DNA of 64,000 nt from Haemophilus pittmaniae (GTDB lineage Bacteria > Pseudomonadota > Gammaproteobacteria > Enterobacterales > Pasteurellaceae). Under the pieces are notes generated by a model. It was not told the DNA's origin. It searched no databases and saw nothing but the letters and a program-made list of their open reading frames with translations. Within the stretch, counting starts at the first letter, position 1. Every line of letters starts with the position of its first letter. Location: the NCBI RefSeq assembly GCF_900186995.1, contig NZ_LT906463.1:2046001-2110000 (forward strand), read 5' to 3'. A program made the translations under genes and the position numbers. Shown one piece after another: positions 29,614 through 40,868 of this stretch.

Positions 29614-32565
29614 ATGGAAATCACGACTGCGCTTATTGAAGAAAAACTCATCCAACTCATTGAATTACTCCCTGAATCACAGCAAAAAGGGTATCTTAAT
29701 CAATTATCTCATATAGCAGTCAATAGCCCTTTACAACAAATCGGCTATGCCATTGCCATGTCAGATTTTTTGCAAAAATTTCTTAGCCGCCCGCTCAATC
29801 CAACAAACACTACCAACCAAGAATTTCAATTAACACAATGGTTAAAGTCTCCGCCAACATTTGCCGATTGCGATAATTATTCACAACGTCTAGCAATTAT
29901 CTTAAATGATGTAATTGATGAGGATGAGCTATATCGTAATTTACGCTACTTCCGTTATCAGGAAATGGCAAAATTAAGTTTTTGTCAAAGCTTAAACTTA
30001 GCTACCGTTGAACAAATTTTTATTCAACTGTCTGAACTTGCCGAAGCCCTGATTATTGGTGCTCGTGATTGGCTATACCAAAAAGCCTGTGAGGAAATGG
30101 GGACTCCGCTTGATGATAATGGATACCCGCAACAACTCTATATTTTAGGAATGGGGAAATTAGGCGGAAAAGAACTTAATTTTTCTTCCGACATTGATTT
30201 AATTTTTACTTATCCGCAAGCCGGAGAAACCTCTGGTGGACGACGCGCAGTGGATAACCAAAAATTCTTTACTCGTCTAGGGCAGCGCTTAATTAATGCA
30301 TTAGATCAATTTACTGCAGAGGGCTTCGTTTACCGTACCGATATGCGATTACGTCCCTTTGGAGATAATGGAGCATTAGCCTTAAGTTTTTCAGCCCTGG
30401 AACAATACTACCAAGATCAAGGACGGGATTGGGAACGCTATGCAATGATTAAAGCGCGGGTTCTTGGACTAAAAGAAAATGATCCACAAGCATTAATTTT
30501 ACAGAAATTACTACGACCTTTTGTATACCGTCGTTACATTGATTTCAGTGCTATTCAGGCTTTACGGGAAATGAAAAATAAAATAGCCCGTGAAGTTCGC
30601 CGACGCGGACTAATCAATAATATTAAGCTTGGTGCTGGCGGTATTCGCGAAATTGAATTTATCGTACAGGTTTTCCAGCTGATTCGTGGTGGACGAGAAA
30701 ATGCCTTACAACAGCATTCATTACTCAATATCTTGCCAGAATTAAGCCGATTATCATTAATCTCTGCAGAGCAGGAACAAGCCTTACGAGCCGCATATAT
30801 TTTTTTACGTCGAGTAGAAAACCTACTACAAGCTATTGATGACCAACAAACTCAGGTATTACCTGATAATCAGCTTGACCGCTCCCGCCTGATCCTAGGA
30901 TGCAAACAGTATAGCTATTTCGACGAATATCAGAATATCACGATGCATTCCGAACCGTTTGCAAACTGGGAGGGCTTTTATCACACCTTGCAACAGCATC
31001 AAAAAAACGTAAGAGATGTATTTAATGGGCTGATCGGAGAAGAGAAGGAAGATAATAATGAAACCGAACAATGGGCAGGATTTTTAGACGCAGATCAAAC
31101 GGAGATTTTACAAATTCTGACTGAGAATGGTGTCGAACAAGACCACCAGGCAGAATTAGCGGAGAAGCTACAACTATTTAATCTGTCACTAGCCCGCCGG
31201 GCTATTGGGCACCGCGGACGCGAAGTGTTAACCCGATTAATGCCAACATTACTAAATTTGATATTTCTTCAAACGGATTACAATACCCTACTGCCTCGAA
31301 TTCTCAATCTCATTGATAAAATAGCAGGCCGAACAACTTATTTAGAATTATTGCAAGAAAACCCACCGGCGCTAACTCAATTAATTGAACTCTGCTCTCA
31401 TTCACCAATGATCGCCGAACAATTGGCCCGTCATCCAATTCTATTAGACGAACTATTAAATGCTCAGGCATTACGTAACCCATTGCCCTTAAATGAATAC
31501 TCTGCCGAATTAACTCGCTATTTATTACGTTTACCACCCGATGATGAAGAACTATTTATCGATGGGTTACGCCAATTTAAACAAATGATGTTGTTAAAAG
31601 TTGCTGCAGCTGACATTCTCGGTGTACTACCGGTAATGAAAGTAAGTGATCACCTAACCTATCTGGCTGAAGCAATTATTGGCGCAGTAGTTAATTTTGC
31701 CTGGGAACAAGTCAGTCGGCGTTTTGGTGTTCCTGAGGCATTACTGGACAAGCCTGATGAAAAAGGCTTTTTAGTTGTAGGTTACGGTAAACTGGGCGGC
31801 CTAGAATTAGGTTATAAATCGGATTTAGATTTAGTCTTCCTCTACCAGCCACTACCTGGCTTTACTGCCGGGGGAAAGAAAAGTATTGATAACAACCAAT
31901 TCTATCTTCGCTTGGCACAAAAAATTGTCAGTATTTTTAGTCTAAATACTAGTGCAGGGGTACTCTATGAAGTGGATATGCGGCTGCGCCCATCCGGTGA
32001 TGCCGGACTTTTAGGCTGTTCTTTCCAGGCGTTTGAGAACTATCAACTCAATGAAGCCTGGACTTGGGAAACCCAAGCATTGGTAAGAGCTCGCAGTGTT
32101 TATGGAGAAGCACATTTACAACATCAATTTACTGAAATCCGTCAACGCGTACTTATGACTCCACGCGATATAAATAAACTTACACAGGACGTCATAGAAA
32201 TGCGGCAAAAAATGTATGAGCATTTATCCCACTCGTCAAAAGATCAGTTCAATCTCAAAACTGATCGTGGTGGCATTACCGATATTGAATTTATCGCCCA
32301 ATATTTAATGCTAGCTCATGCACCAAAAAATCCACTACTTACCCGTTGGTCAGATAATGTCAGAATATTTGACTCAATGGTGGAACAAAACATCATACTG
32401 CAAGATGAAGGTGAAGCCTTAAAAAATGCTTACACGGCTATGCGTAACAAAATTCATCAACTCAATTTACTTGGCCACCCGCCTATCGTTGAAGAAAATC
32501 AATTTGTCTCTGAACGACAATTTATTTATCAATGTTGGCAACGTTGGCTAGAAAATTCAGTTTAA
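29614..32565 (+). CDS. glnE: Bifunctional glutamine synthetase adenylyltransferase/deadenylase
   Basis: Controls glutamine synthetase by adding or removing AMP in response to PII; 983 residues. It has two nucleotidyltransferase domains. The N-terminal deadenylase shows [24 protein letters not shown] near 180-203. The C-terminal adenylylase shows [24 protein letters not shown] near 722-745. Both keep the GxGxxGG and DxD signatures. It starts 12 bases after miaA. Length is somewhat greater than E. coli GlnE (946). Confidence 0.95.
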   Translation: MEITTALIEEKLIQLIELLPESQQKGYLNQLSHIAVNSPLQQIGYAIAMSDFLQKFLSRPLNPTNTTNQEFQLTQWLKSPPTFADCDNYSQRLAIILNDVIDEDELYRNLRYFRYQEMAKLSFCQSLNLATVEQIFIQLSELAEALIIGARDWLYQKACEEMGTPLDDNGYPQQLYILGMGKLGGKELNFSSDIDLIFTYPQAGETSGGRRAVDNQKFFTRLGQRLINALDQFTAEGFVYRTDMRLRPFGDNGALALSFSALEQYYQDQGRDWERYAMIKARVLGLKENDPQALILQKLLRPFVYRRYIDFSAIQALREMKNKIAREVRRRGLINNIKLGAGGIREIEFIVQVFQLIRGGRENALQQHSLLNILPELSRLSLISAEQEQALRAAYIFLRRVENLLQAIDDQQTQVLPDNQLDRSRLILGCKQYSYFDEYQNITMHSEPFANWEGFYHTLQQHQKNVRDVFNGLIGEEKEDNNETEQWAGFLDADQTEILQILTENGVEQDHQAELAEKLQLFNLSLARRAIGHRGREVLTRLMPTLLNLIFLQTDYNTLLPRILNLIDKIAGRTTYLELLQENPPALTQLIELCSHSPMIAEQLARHPILLDELLNAQALRNPLPLNEYSAELTRYLLRLPPDDEELFIDGLRQFKQMMLLKVAAADILGVLPVMKVSDHLTYLAEAIIGAVVNFAWEQVSRRFGVPEALLDKPDEKGFLVVGYGKLGGLELGYKSDLDLVFLYQPLPGFTAGGKKSIDNNQFYLRLAQKIVSIFSLNTSAGVLYEVDMRLRPSGDAGLLGCSFQAFENYQLNEAWTWETQALVRARSVYGEAHLQHQFTEIRQRVLMTPRDINKLTQDVIEMRQKMYEHLSHSSKDQFNLKTDRGGITDIEFIAQYLMLAHAPKNPLLTRWSDNVRIFDSMVEQNIILQDEGEALKNAYTAMRNKIHQLNLLGHPPIVEENQFVSERQFIYQCWQRWLENSV

Positions 32566-32633
32566 CGTCAATAAAAATTTACACCCTATGTAATGCAGGA
32601 TATGATAACGGCTCCTTTGAAATTGGAGCCATT

Positions 32634-33587
32634 ATGTCTTTTGAATTTGATCCTCAAAATCCCTTCGCCTGCTTTGTAACGCAAAGTCCGGAAATGAAAA
32701 GAACTGTGGATAATGCAAAAAAATTCGCAATGTTTGATGTGCCGTTACTTATTCAAGGCGAAACTGGAACAGGTAAGGATCTGTTAGCAAAGGCATGTCA
32801 TTGGAGCGGATTGCGTAAAGACCATAAGTTTATCGCAGTAAACTGTGCCGGATTACCCGATAATGATGCAGAAAGTGAAATGTTTGGCCGTAAAGTCGGA
32901 AATAGCCAAACTATCGGTTTCTTCGAATACGCGGATGGCGGTAGTGTATTACTCGATGGGGTCGTGGAACTTTCATTAAATTTACAGGCTAAACTCTTGC
33001 GTTTTCTAACTGATGGCTCTTTTCGTCGAGTTGGAGAAGAGCAAGAGCACCATGCCAATGTACGGGTCATTTGCACCATGCAGGAATCCCCTGAAACGCT
33101 ACTTGAACAGGGAAAACTCCGTCTAGATCTATTCCATCGACTTAATGTCTTACGTATAAATATTCCACCGTTGCGCCAACGAATTGAGGATATAGTCCCA
33201 CTAAGTGAAATATTTTTAACTCAAATATCTCAACAACTGAACATCCCAAAGCCAACTTATTCCGCAGAGTTTATTCATCTATTACAGCAACAAACTTGGC
33301 CAGGAAATGTTCGTGAACTCTACAATACACTCTATCAAGCCTGTTCTCTGTCAGGAAATGCCCCGTTAGACAATAAAGTCTTATCAATTTCAGCACCTGA
33401 GCATACCACAATTGAAACAGGACAATTCGAAGGCCTAAGCTTACAAGCAATTATGGATGGATATGAAGCAAATATTCTACGCGCCTTTTACCGAGAATAC
33501 CCAAGTACAAGAAAATTAGCACAGCGTTTAGGCGTATCACACACAGCAATAGCTAATAAACTAAAGCAGTACGGAATTAGTAAATAA
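32634..33587 (+). CDS. tyrR: Transcriptional regulator TyrR, short form
   Basis: Controls aromatic amino-acid genes. It has 317 residues against 513 in E. coli, because the N-terminal ACT and PAS domains are absent, as in H. influenzae TyrR. The AAA+ domain has Walker [14 protein letters not shown] near 41-53 and [11 protein letters not shown] as the Walker B region. The GAFTGA loop of sigma54 activators is missing, as usual for Tyr[17 protein letters not shown] and [10 protein letters not shown] follow. The C-terminus is a Fis-type [28 protein letters not shown] chose the ATG at 32634 ([11 protein letters not shown], preceded by GGAG) over an upstream one overlapping glnE. Its end overlaps convergent hflX by 11 bases. 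Confidence 0.92.
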   Translation: MSFEFDPQNPFACFVTQSPEMKRTVDNAKKFAMFDVPLLIQGETGTGKDLLAKACHWSGLRKDHKFIAVNCAGLPDNDAESEMFGRKVGNSQTIGFFEYADGGSVLLDGVVELSLNLQAKLLRFLTDGSFRRVGEEQEHHANVRVICTMQESPETLLEQGKLRLDLFHRLNVLRINIPPLRQRIEDIVPLSEIFLTQISQQLNIPKPTYSAEFIHLLQQQTWPGNVRELYNTLYQACSLSGNAPLDNKVLSISAPEHTTIETGQFEGLSLQAIMDGYEANILRAFYREYPSTRKLAQRLGVSHTAIANKLKQYGISK

Positions 33588-34908
33588 TTTCAGATAGTTG
33601 AGGGAATTGTTTACACAGTCTGAGCCATTCAACTTTATCGACTCTCACCCGCAGAATAAATTCGCCTTTATCTGAGATCTTTTCCTCACAAATGCTATCT
33701 AACTGGTAAAGTGCATGACGAATTTTACCTTCTTGCGGAAGTAAAGTGAGCGTAAAAGAAAGAATCTCATTTGTTAAACGTACTTTAATCGCCTCGAGCA
33801 ATAGAGCTATCCCGCCCCCAGAATGAGCCGAAAGATATACAGCAACCGGTTTGTTTTCGTCATCATATTCAATATGCGGTGCAACATTTTCCAATAAATC
33901 TATCTTGTTATATACCAGCAACACAGGCACGTTGTCCGCTTTAATTTCTTCCAATACCGAATTGACAGCTTCGATATTTTCTAACTTACGATTATCTGAA
34001 GCATCAATAATGTGCAATAACAAACTAGCTTCCACAGTTTCTTGTAAAGTCGATTTAAACGCCGAAACCAGATCATGGGGTAAATCACGCACAAAGCCTA
34101 CCGTATCGGCAAGAATGGCCGTACCAACATCTTGAATTTGCAGGCGTCTTAATGTGGGGTCCAAGGTAGCAAAAAGTTGATCAGCCGCATACACATTAGC
34201 TTGCGTAATAAAATTGAATAGTGTGGATTTACCCGCATTGGTATATCCCACTAAAGAAATTGTGGGAATATCGGCTTTTTGCCGTGTTTGACGATTTTGA
34301 TTGCGTTGTTTTTCTACCTTGGCTAGCCTATTTTGTAATTGAGCAATACGTACTTTGATTAAACGACGATCCGTTTCTAATTGAGTCTCCCCCGGTCCGC
34401 GTAAACCGACTGCACCTTTTTGCTGATCAAGCCCGGTTTTTCTTCCAACCAAGCGGCTAGATAAATGTTTTAACTGAGCTAGCTCAACCTGTAATTTCCC
34501 TTCGTGGGAACGAGCACGCTGAGCAAAAATATCCAAAATGAGGGCTGTTCGGTCGATTACGCGACATTGGCAAAGATTCTCTAAGTTACGAGTCTGAGCT
34601 GGTGTCAACTGATGGTTAACCAAAACAACCGAAATATCAAGCTGATGTACCGCATCTGCAATTTCCTCTGCTTTCCCGCTACCAACAAAATATCTCGCCT
34701 GTGGAACATTACGACGGGTTGTCATTATTTGCAGGACATTTACCTTAGCTGACTCAGCTAGCAGTAAAAATTCCTGTAAATCATCGTTATTTTCTTTGTC
34801 AAACCAAACTTGAACAGCAATCGCTGTTTCCATTGACATTGAAGACAAAGAAAATGCGGTCGAAACATTTGCATTTTCAACCGCATTGATAATTTGAGTT
34901 TGGCTCAT
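33577..34908 (-). CDS. hflX: GTPase HflX
   Basis: Ribosome-splitting heat-stress GTPase, 443 residues. The N-terminal HflX domain shows [15 protein letters not shown] near 71-85, then [13 protein letters not shown] and [18 protein letters not shown] near 166-183. The GTPase has G1 [14 protein letters not shown] near 221-234, G3 [15 protein letters not shown]4 YNKIDL and G5 SAHSGGG. It is downstream of hfq on the same strand (9-base gap), keeping the conserved hfq-hflX pairing, without hflKC, which are at 55627-57725. Confidence 0.95.
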   Translation of the reverse strand: MSQTQIINAVENANVSTAFSLSSMSMETAIAVQVWFDKENNDDLQEFLLLAESAKVNVLQIMTTRRNVPQARYFVGSGKAEEIADAVHQLDISVVLVNHQLTPAQTRNLENLCQCRVIDRTALILDIFAQRARSHEGKLQVELAQLKHLSSRLVGRKTGLDQQKGAVGLRGPGETQLETDRRLIKVRIAQLQNRLAKVEKQRNQNRQTRQKADIPTISLVGYTNAGKSTLFNFITQANVYAADQLFATLDPTLRRLQIQDVGTAILADTVGFVRDLPHDLVSAFKSTLQETVEASLLLHIIDASDNRKLENIEAVNSVLEEIKADNVPVLLVYNKIDLLENVAPHIEYDDENKPVAVYLSAHSGGGIALLLEAIKVRLTNEILSFTLTLLPQEGKIRHALYQLDSICEEKISDKGEFILRVRVDKVEWLRLCKQFPQLSEIIY

Positions 34909-34917
34909 TATGGTAAC

Positions 34918-35196
34918 TTATTCAGCCTGAGGTTCACTTTGTTCGCTAGCATCAGCTACGTTATTTTGATGAGCATTGTTATTATGGTGAGATACTGAAC
35001 GAGCTGGTACAACTGTAGAAATTGCGTGCTTGTACACCATTTGATTCACTGTATTTTTCAATAAAATCACAAATTGATCGAAAGATTCGATTTGACCTTG
35101 TAATTTAATACCGTTTACTAAATAAATTGAAACGGGAATACGCTCACGACGTAGTGCGTTCAAGTAAGGATCTTGTAAAGATTGTCCTTTTGCCAT
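34918..35196 (-). CDS. hfq: RNA chaperone Hfq
   Basis: Hexameric Sm-like chaperone for small RNAs, 92 residues. [21 protein letters not shown] forms the N-terminus; Sm1 is [24 protein letters not shown], and Sm2 is [11 protein letters not shown], ending near residue 65 with the YKH rim motif. The C-terminal tail of about 27 residues is short, polar and His/Asn-rich ([10 protein letters not shown]). It is followed by hflX. Confidence 0.97.
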   Translation of the reverse strand: MAKGQSLQDPYLNALRRERIPVSIYLVNGIKLQGQIESFDQFVILLKNTVNQMVYKHAISTVVPARSVSHHNNNAHQNNVADASEQSEPQAE

Positions 35197-35281
35197 TTTG
35201 CTATCCTTTGTTATTAGTTTGATTTAATGATAGAAACTTGCTGTCTCCGGTCGCGAATATAACAATAAAGCCTTATATTGT

Positions 35282-36250
35282 CTATTGATTTTCCCGTAGC
35301 TTTTGTAACACAAGTTTCATCGTTTTATCTAAGGGAGCTGTTAAACGTAATATCTCGCCACTCTTAGGATGTTCAAACCGAATAGAAAAAGCGTGTAAAA
35401 ACAACCTATTAAGCCCAAAATCTCGCATTTGAGCATCAAATTCTGACTCACCATATTTATCATCTAGTGCTATCGGATGGCCTGCATATTGACAATGAAC
35501 TCGGATCTGATGGGTTCTACCGGTTATTGGTGAAGCCTTTACTAAAGTGGCATTTGCATAGCGTTCTTCAATAGAAAAACGGGTTTCTGATGGTTTGCCC
35601 TGCTCGCTCACTTTTACAATTCTCTCGCCGCTAGCTAATTCGTTTTTCAACAATGGAGCCTGTACCGATTTAACATGGGATTGCCACTGCCCGCGCACCA
35701 AGGCCAAATAGTCCTTTTGTACCGTTTTTACGCGTAATTGTTCATGCAAATTACGCAACGCGGAACGTTTTTTAGCGATCAATAAAATACCTGAAGTATC
35801 CCTATCCAAGCGATGCACCAACTCTAAAAAACGCGCTTCTGGACGTAATGCCCGCAATGCCTCAATCACGCCAAAATTCAAACCACTACCGCCATGTACG
35901 GCAATACCAGAGGGTTTATTCAGCACCAACAGACAATCATCCTCAAAAATAATCTGGCTTTCCAAAGAAGCGACCTTATTTAAATTTTTTGATATCGGCG
36001 CCTCTCCCTTATCTGCAACACGTACCGGCGGTACACGCACAACATCACCACTTTGTAGTTTATATTCCGGCTTAATCCGCCCTTTATTTACCCGCACTTC
36101 ACCTTTACGTAAAATGCGATAAATAAGGCTTTTCGGTACACCTTTTAATTTAGCCAATAGATAATTATCAATGCGCTGTCCCGCTTCATCCTCGGAAATT
36201 TGAAGCATTTTTACCGTTTGATTTACAATTTTTGTTTGTTTTTCGGTCAT
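35282..36250 (-). CDS. rluC: 23S rRNA pseudouridine synthase RluC
   Basis: Makes pseudouridines at 955, 2504 and 2580 of 23S rRNA (E. coli numbering); 322 residues. An S4 RNA-binding domain (QRIDNYLLAKLKGVPKSLIY, about 25-75) precedes the RluA-type catalytic domain, with LNKPSGIAVHGG near 110-121 and the catalytic aspartate Asp149 in HRLDRDTSG. GRTHQIRVHCQYAGHPI is also present. It is divergent from rne across a 403-base region, the conserved rluC/rne arrangement. Confidence 0.95.
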   Translation of the reverse strand: MTEKQTKIVNQTVKMLQISEDEAGQRIDNYLLAKLKGVPKSLIYRILRKGEVRVNKGRIKPEYKLQSGDVVRVPPVRVADKGEAPISKNLNKVASLESQIIFEDDCLLVLNKPSGIAVHGGSGLNFGVIEALRALRPEARFLELVHRLDRDTSGILLIAKKRSALRNLHEQLRVKTVQKDYLALVRGQWQSHVKSVQAPLLKNELASGERIVKVSEQGKPSETRFSIEERYANATLVKASPITGRTHQIRVHCQYAGHPIALDDKYGESEFDAQMRDFGLNRLFLHAFSIRFEHPKSGEILRLTAPLDKTMKLVLQKLRENQ

Positions 36251-36653
36251 TTAAATTTACCTGTAAAAAATTCGCGCGAATCATATCACAAGGCGGCCGA
36301 CTATAGTAATAATCACCTTGCCAATTTCCCCTCTAATGTGGATAATAGCGCGTCTTTCCGTGCATCAAATTATGCTAACGAAAAGTACACCCGCCGTTGA
36401 TTTAAAAGCAATGCAGCGAATGGCATAAGACATTGCAAATCAATATATTTTCTTATAACTCAAGCGCCTCTTGCAAAACGTGTCACACATCGTTTTGTTT
36501 TACGGAAAATAGCTTTTGACTATTTAGTAACGCTCTCAATGCACCCAGCAACACACAGTCGTGAGATTGACTGTTCGCGAGAAACACGAGGTCGATGGCG
36601 AAGACCAATGCACTTGCAGTCATAAGACTTTTAAATTAAAAGAGAAATTGACA
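36251..36653 (+). promoter_or_regulatory. rluC/rne divergent region and long rne 5' leader
   Basis: This 403-base gap has no convincing gene. E. coli rne has a 361-nt leader whose hairpins let RNase E cut its own message, and this gap has room for one. Visible hairpins are CAAAACG/CGTTTTG around 36474-36498 and CAGTC/GACTG around 36557-36574, followed by an A-rich purine stretch before the start codon. The promoter is not certain. Confidence 0.5.
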
Positions 36654-39476
36654 ATGAAAAGAATGTTAATCAACGCGACTCAAAAAGAGGAGTTGCGCGT
36701 AGCCTTGGTCGATGGCCAACGGTTATTCGACCTGGATATTGAAAGTCCGGGCCATGAACAAAAAAAAGCCAACATTTACAAAGGTAAGATCACTCGCGTT
36801 GAGCCGAGTTTAGAAGCAGCCTTTGTTGACTACGGTGCCGAACGTCACGGTTTTCTACCATTAAAAGAAATTGCCCGCGAATATTTTCCGGCTGATTATG
36901 TTTTCCAAGGCCGTCCAAATATCCGCGATGTGCTTAAAGAAGGCCAAGAAGTTATCGTTCAAGTAAATAAAGAGGAGCGCGGCAATAAAGGCGCGGCTCT
37001 TACTACTTTCGTTTCACTTGCCGGTAGTTACTTAGTCATCATGCCAAATAACCCTCGCGCCGGCGGTATTTCCCGTCGCATCGAGGGCGACGAACGTATC
37101 GAATTAAAAGAAGCCTTAAGTTCTTTGGATGTACCGGAAGGCGTTGGCCTTATCGTGCGAACTGCTGGCGTAGGTAAATCGCCGGAAGAATTACAATGGG
37201 ACTTAAAAGTATTATTACATCATTGGGAAGCAATTAAACAGGCGTCCGAAAGCCGTCCGGCTCCATTCCTTATTCACCAAGAAAGCGATGTAATCGTTCG
37301 TGCAATTCGAGACTATTTGCGTCGTGATATTGGCGAAATCTTAATTGATAGCCCAAAAGTTTTCGAAAAAGCCAAATCCCACATCAAATTGGTGCGTCCA
37401 GATTTCATTAATCGCGTGAAACTTTACCAAGGCGAAGTTCCGCTCTTTAGTCATTATCAAATTGAATCGCAAATTGAATCCGCCTTCCAACGCGAAGTGC
37501 GTTTGCCTTCCGGCGGTTCTATCGTCATTGATGTAACCGAAGCCCTTACCGCTATCGACATCAACTCAGCCCGCTCAACTCGTGGTGGTGATATTGAGGA
37601 AACTGCGCTAAACACTAACCTTGAAGCCGCAGACGAAATTGCCCGTCAATTACGTTTACGTGACTTAGGTGGTCTAGTGGTGATCGACTTCATCGATATG
37701 ACTCCAGTTCGCCATCAACGTGAAGTAGAAAACCGCATTCGCGATGCTGTGCGTCAAGATCGCGCACGCATCCAAATCAGCCGCATTTCCCGCTTTGGCT
37801 TACTGGAAATGTCGCGTCAGCGTTTAAGTCCGTCCTTGGGTGAATCCTCGCACCATGTTTGCCCTCGCTGTCAAGGTACGGGTAAAGTGCGTGATAATGA
37901 AAGTCTTTCCCTCTCGATTCTACGTTTAATTGAGGAGGAAGCCTTAAAAGAAAACACCAAACAAGTACACACAATCGTTCCGGTGCAAATCGCATCTTAC
38001 TTACTTAACGAAAAACGTAAGGCTGTGCACAACATCGAGAAACGTCACAATGTGGATATTATTGTGGTACCTAACGAAGCGATGGAAACCCCACACTTCA
38101 GCGTGTTCCGAGTACGCGAAGGCGAAGAATTCAATGAATTAAGTTATAACTTAGCCAAACTTCACGAGGCCAAAGATGAAACCTTTGTGCCGGAAGAGTC
38201 CTTGGTTTCCCGTAATATTGAAACCGCTGCCGTAACCTCTGAGCAAGTAATGGAAAGTGCAGCTGTCTCCTTATCGATTCCGACCGCAGCGCCAACCCCA
38301 ACGGCAGAACGCAAAGCTGAAGAGCCGTCATTATTGGAAAAAATTATTGCCAAAATTAAAGCCTTATTTGCAGCGGAACCAAAAGCGGAAGAAAAACCGC
38401 AAAATAACCGTAACAATCGCAATAACTCCAATGCGCGCAACAATGGTCGCAATAACCGCAATAATCAGGAACGCCGCAATAATAATCGCCGTACTAGAAA
38501 CGATGATAACAAAGCCGTGCCTGAAGAAAATACTCCACAAGCACCGGTAAGCCGCGAACGCAACAATAGTCGTCGCAATCGCCGCAATGTGGAAGAAGCA
38601 TTGAATAATACAGAAAACCTCAACCAAACCGAGCCGGAAATTGTTGAGCGCGAAGAAAAAACCATTAGCGAGCGTCGTCAACGCCGTGATCTCCGCAAAC
38701 GGGTACGCATTGATGATAATCAAGCGAATAATGCTGTTCCTGTGGAAGAAATCGTGGAAAAAGCAACCGTTGCTCCACTTGCCAATGAGATCGAAGCTGT
38801 AGCGGTTAGCGACAATTCCAATGACAATGTGAATCACGAAAAACCGCGTCAAGAACGCCAACGTCGTACGCCTCGTCATTTACGTTCAGCGAATAACAAT
38901 CGCCGTCGTCGTGCGGAAAAATCGCCGATGCCATTAACGTTTGCAGCAGCCTCTCCGGAATTGTCTAGCGGTAAAGTATGGATCGACTATACGACCCTCA
39001 ATGCGCCGAAGGAAAATAACTTCCTATCCGTTGATGAATTACTGCAACAACAAAAACCCACTCAGGGATTAAATACTCCGGCGACTGGCATTGTGTTGGA
39101 GGAACAAGCAACCGAAGCTAAACCGGCATTAAATTTCATCACCCAACCGGCTAATGAATCGGTACAAAAGAAAGTACAAGAATCTCTTGAACGTCTACAA
39201 GCGACAGAAGCAATGCCGGCAGTCGCTGCCCCAAGTGCGGTGACGCCCGCAGCATGGGTCAGTGAATATGAATTCCACGGCCGTTGCGGTACCATTTCAG
39301 CCGTGGCCCATACACAAGCAGCAATGACTCAAGCAAAAGCCGATGAAAGCATCAGCGAACCGTTCCCTATCGTGGAATGGACGGAATCCCGCTATTACTT
39401 CCATGGTAAAGGCGGAGCTGGTCATCATAGTGCGATCAGCCATGTGTACGCTGTGCCGACACAAGCTAAAGAGTAA
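36654..39476 (+). CDS. rne: Ribonuclease E
   Basis: Essential endoribonuclease and scaffold of the RNA degradosome; 940 residues from the chosen ATG, which gives [17 protein letters not shown]. The frame is open 31 codons upstream but that part is leader. Order: S1 domain near 35-120, 5'-sensor, DNase I-like domain with catalytic VVIDFIDMT near 343-351, and zinc-link CPRCQGTGK near 404-412. The C-terminal half is disordered, with Asn/Arg-rich RNA-binding runs. It ends with two related segments, YEFHGRCG near 872 and [10 protein letters not shown] near 914, likely partner-binding motifs. Confidence 0.95.
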   Translation: MKRMLINATQKEELRVALVDGQRLFDLDIESPGHEQKKANIYKGKITRVEPSLEAAFVDYGAERHGFLPLKEIAREYFPADYVFQGRPNIRDVLKEGQEVIVQVNKEERGNKGAALTTFVSLAGSYLVIMPNNPRAGGISRRIEGDERIELKEALSSLDVPEGVGLIVRTAGVGKSPEELQWDLKVLLHHWEAIKQASESRPAPFLIHQESDVIVRAIRDYLRRDIGEILIDSPKVFEKAKSHIKLVRPDFINRVKLYQGEVPLFSHYQIESQIESAFQREVRLPSGGSIVIDVTEALTAIDINSARSTRGGDIEETALNTNLEAADEIARQLRLRDLGGLVVIDFIDMTPVRHQREVENRIRDAVRQDRARIQISRISRFGLLEMSRQRLSPSLGESSHHVCPRCQGTGKVRDNESLSLSILRLIEEEALKENTKQVHTIVPVQIASYLLNEKRKAVHNIEKRHNVDIIVVPNEAMETPHFSVFRVREGEEFNELSYNLAKLHEAKDETFVPEESLVSRNIETAAVTSEQVMESAAVSLSIPTAAPTPTAERKAEEPSLLEKIIAKIKALFAAEPKAEEKPQNNRNNRNNSNARNNGRNNRNNQERRNNNRRTRNDDNKAVPEENTPQAPVSRERNNSRRNRRNVEEALNNTENLNQTEPEIVEREEKTISERRQRRDLRKRVRIDDNQANNAVPVEEIVEKATVAPLANEIEAVAVSDNSNDNVNHEKPRQERQRRTPRHLRSANNNRRRRAEKSPMPLTFAAASPELSSGKVWIDYTTLNAPKENNFLSVDELLQQQKPTQGLNTPATGIVLEEQATEAKPALNFITQPANESVQKKVQESLERLQATEAMPAVAAPSAVTPAAWVSEYEFHGRCGTISAVAHTQAAMTQAKADESISEPFPIVEWTESRYYFHGKGGAGHHSAISHVYAVPTQAKE

Positions 39477-39491
39477 AATTAGCAAAAAGAC

Positions 39492-39522
39492 AAAGCGAAA
39501 CCGAAGGGTTTCGCTTTTTTTT
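39492..39522 (+). terminator. Rho-independent terminator after rne
   Basis: 11-bp stem AAAGCGAAACC/GGTTTCGCTTT with GAAG loop and T8 tail, 15 bases past the rne stop. Confidence 0.92.
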
Positions 39523-39540
39523 GGAAAAAATATAAGTTTT

Positions 39541-39612
39541 TTGGCCAACCCTAATAAAATCAATGACTTAGCTTTAATTTTAAAGAAAACTCTAAATTAT
39601 GTAGGGGCGTTG
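39541..39612 (+). repeat. Dispersed IHF-type repeat, copy 7
   Basis: Exact core at 39551-39570, GAAAAC and AGGGGCGTTG at the fixed offsets. It lies after the rne terminator and before tRNA-Ser. Confidence 0.88.
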
Positions 39613-39688
39613 TTAGTGAAGTTATTAGCTATTGTCTTGCAAAAATGCGTTAAAAATAAGCACTTGAACAAAAATTTCATAGCTTTCC

Positions 39689-39717
39689 TTGACGACCTAA
39701 GGGAAAATCCGTATTAT
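39689..39717 (+). promoter_or_regulatory. Promoter of tRNA-Ser
   Basis: TTGACG at 39689-39694 and TATTAT at 39712-39717, spacer 17, ending 18 bases before the tRNA. Confidence 0.75.
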
Positions 39718-39735
39718 TCACCCCGCTTAAATCAC

Positions 39736-39825
39736 GGAGGAATGGTCGAGTGGTTGAAGGCACCGGTCTTGAAAACCGGCGAGGGTTTACGCCCTCCTAG
39801 GGTTCGAATCCCTATTCCTCCGCCA
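39736..39825 (+). tRNA. tRNA-Ser (TGA)
   Basis: 90 nt including CCA, with the long variable arm of class II tRNAs (GAGGGTTTACGCCCTC). Acceptor GGAGGAA pairs with TTCCTCC; anticodon loop CTTGAAA reads TGA. Confidence 0.97.
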
Positions 39826-39834
39826 TCCAATTTT

Positions 39835-39868
39835 AAAAACCGCGAAGTGCAAGCTTGGCGGTTTTTAC
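39835..39868 (+). terminator. Terminator of tRNA-Ser
   Basis: Stem AAAAACCGC/GCGGTTTTT, 14-base loop, followed by more T. Confidence 0.8.
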
Positions 39869-39881
39869 TTTTTAATACTTA

Positions 39882-39912
39882 TAAAAAAACGCTTATTCAT
39901 GGAATAAGCGTC
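39882..39912 (-). terminator. Terminator of the siderophore importer operon
   Basis: Stem ACGCTTATTC/GAATAAGCGT with a T-run on the minus strand, 26 bases past the binding-protein stop. Confidence 0.85.
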
Positions 39913-39938
39913 TTTATTTAACCAATTCAACTCACCAA

Positions 39939-40853
39939 TTAGTGGCTTTTAACTGCCGAATCTAATTCCTGGGCAATAATTTCCATACTTTGTAGGCCAC
40001 CAAATGCCAAGTACCAGTTAGCCGCATTCAAGTAAACGATATGGCCGTTTTTATACGCCTTAGTTTGTTTGATGATTTCGTTATCTAACACGGTTTGCGC
40101 ATTATTGGCTTTTTCTGTAATTGCCGCGGTGCGATCCACCACCAACAAGTAATCCGGATTTTTCTCTAAGATATATTCAAAGCCCACGCTCATACCATGG
40201 GTAGAGGATTTGATTTGTTCATCAATAGGTTTGAAACCGAATTTTTGATACACCATAGCATAACGAGAGCCATCACCAAATGCGCTAATTTTGCTTTCAT
40301 TGACTAACACTAACAGCGCCGTTTTACCCTTAGCATCTTGTGCAACTTGTGCCACTTTGCTTTCTAATGCAGCCAATTTCTCATCGGCTACTTTTTGCTT
40401 ATCAAAGATTTTCCCAAGGGCTCGCACATTTTGTTGGAAAGAACCGTAATAATCGTTGTAGTCATTTTCAAAGTTAAATACCGGTGCAATTTCCTTAAAT
40501 TTATCGAGCATCTTTTCCTGACGTTTAGAGGCAATAATCAAATCCGGATTTAATTCATTAATTTTCTCCAGCGATTGCTCTTTTAAATCCCCCACATTGG
40601 TAAATTTTTTATCACCAAATTCAGCAATATACTCTGGGATTTTGCCACTTTGCGGAAAACCCACAATTTTATCCGTCTCTCCCAAGGCTCGGATCGTATC
40701 CGCGGCACCAAAATCCAACACCACAACACGTTGTGGATTTTGTGGCACGACCTGTTTACCGGCAGCATTTTCCACCGTAATATCGGCAGCTTGCACGCTT
40801 ACCGCCCACATTGCTGTGAGAGAAAGAGCTAATTGGGAAAGTACTTTTTTCAT
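39939..40853 (-). CDS. Ferric-siderophore periplasmic binding protein (FatB/CeuE/YclQ family)
   Basis: Binds an iron-siderophore complex in the periplasm, 304 residues. It has a cleavable signal peptide ending VQAA near 23. Typical cluster features are NPQRVVVLDFGAADTIRALG near 39-58, LNPDLIIASKRQEKM, the central helix, and GMSVGFEYILEKNPDYLLVVDR near 219-240. It resembles FatB, CeuE, FetB and YclQ rather than FhuD or BtuF. It is last in a permease-permease-ATPase-binding protein operon (yclNOPQ order). The ligand cannot be told from sequence; catecholate or mixed siderophores are known for relatives. Confidence 0.88.
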   Translation of the reverse strand: MKKVLSQLALSLTAMWAVSVQAADITVENAAGKQVVPQNPQRVVVLDFGAADTIRALGETDKIVGFPQSGKIPEYIAEFGDKKFTNVGDLKEQSLEKINELNPDLIIASKRQEKMLDKFKEIAPVFNFENDYNDYYGSFQQNVRALGKIFDKQKVADEKLAALESKVAQVAQDAKGKTALLVLVNESKISAFGDGSRYAMVYQKFGFKPIDEQIKSSTHGMSVGFEYILEKNPDYLLVVDRTAAITEKANNAQTVLDNEIIKQTKAYKNGHIVYLNAANWYLAFGGLQSMEIIAQELDSAVKSH

Positions 40854-40868
40854 CGAATTCTCCTTGTG

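Noticed and set aside
32532..32633. N-terminal extension of TyrR overlapping glnE
   Set aside because: The extension is unlike any TyrR domain and lacks a ribosome site; the ATG at 32634 has GGAG and fits the 318-residue Haemophilus form.
34852..34893. Inverted pair of uptake-signal-like TGCGGT/ACCGCA inside the hflX start
   Set aside because: Both are inexact cores within conserved-frame coding sequence; chance is sufficient.
36561..36653. 31-codon N-terminal extension of RNase E
   Set aside because: [10 protein letters not shown] at 36654 is the conserved start; the extension matches the expected untranslated leader.
39343..39921. 192-codon plus-strand frame spanning the end of rne, a repeat and tRNA-Ser
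   Set aside because: It crosses a terminator, a repeat and a tRNA and has no recognisable protein sequence.
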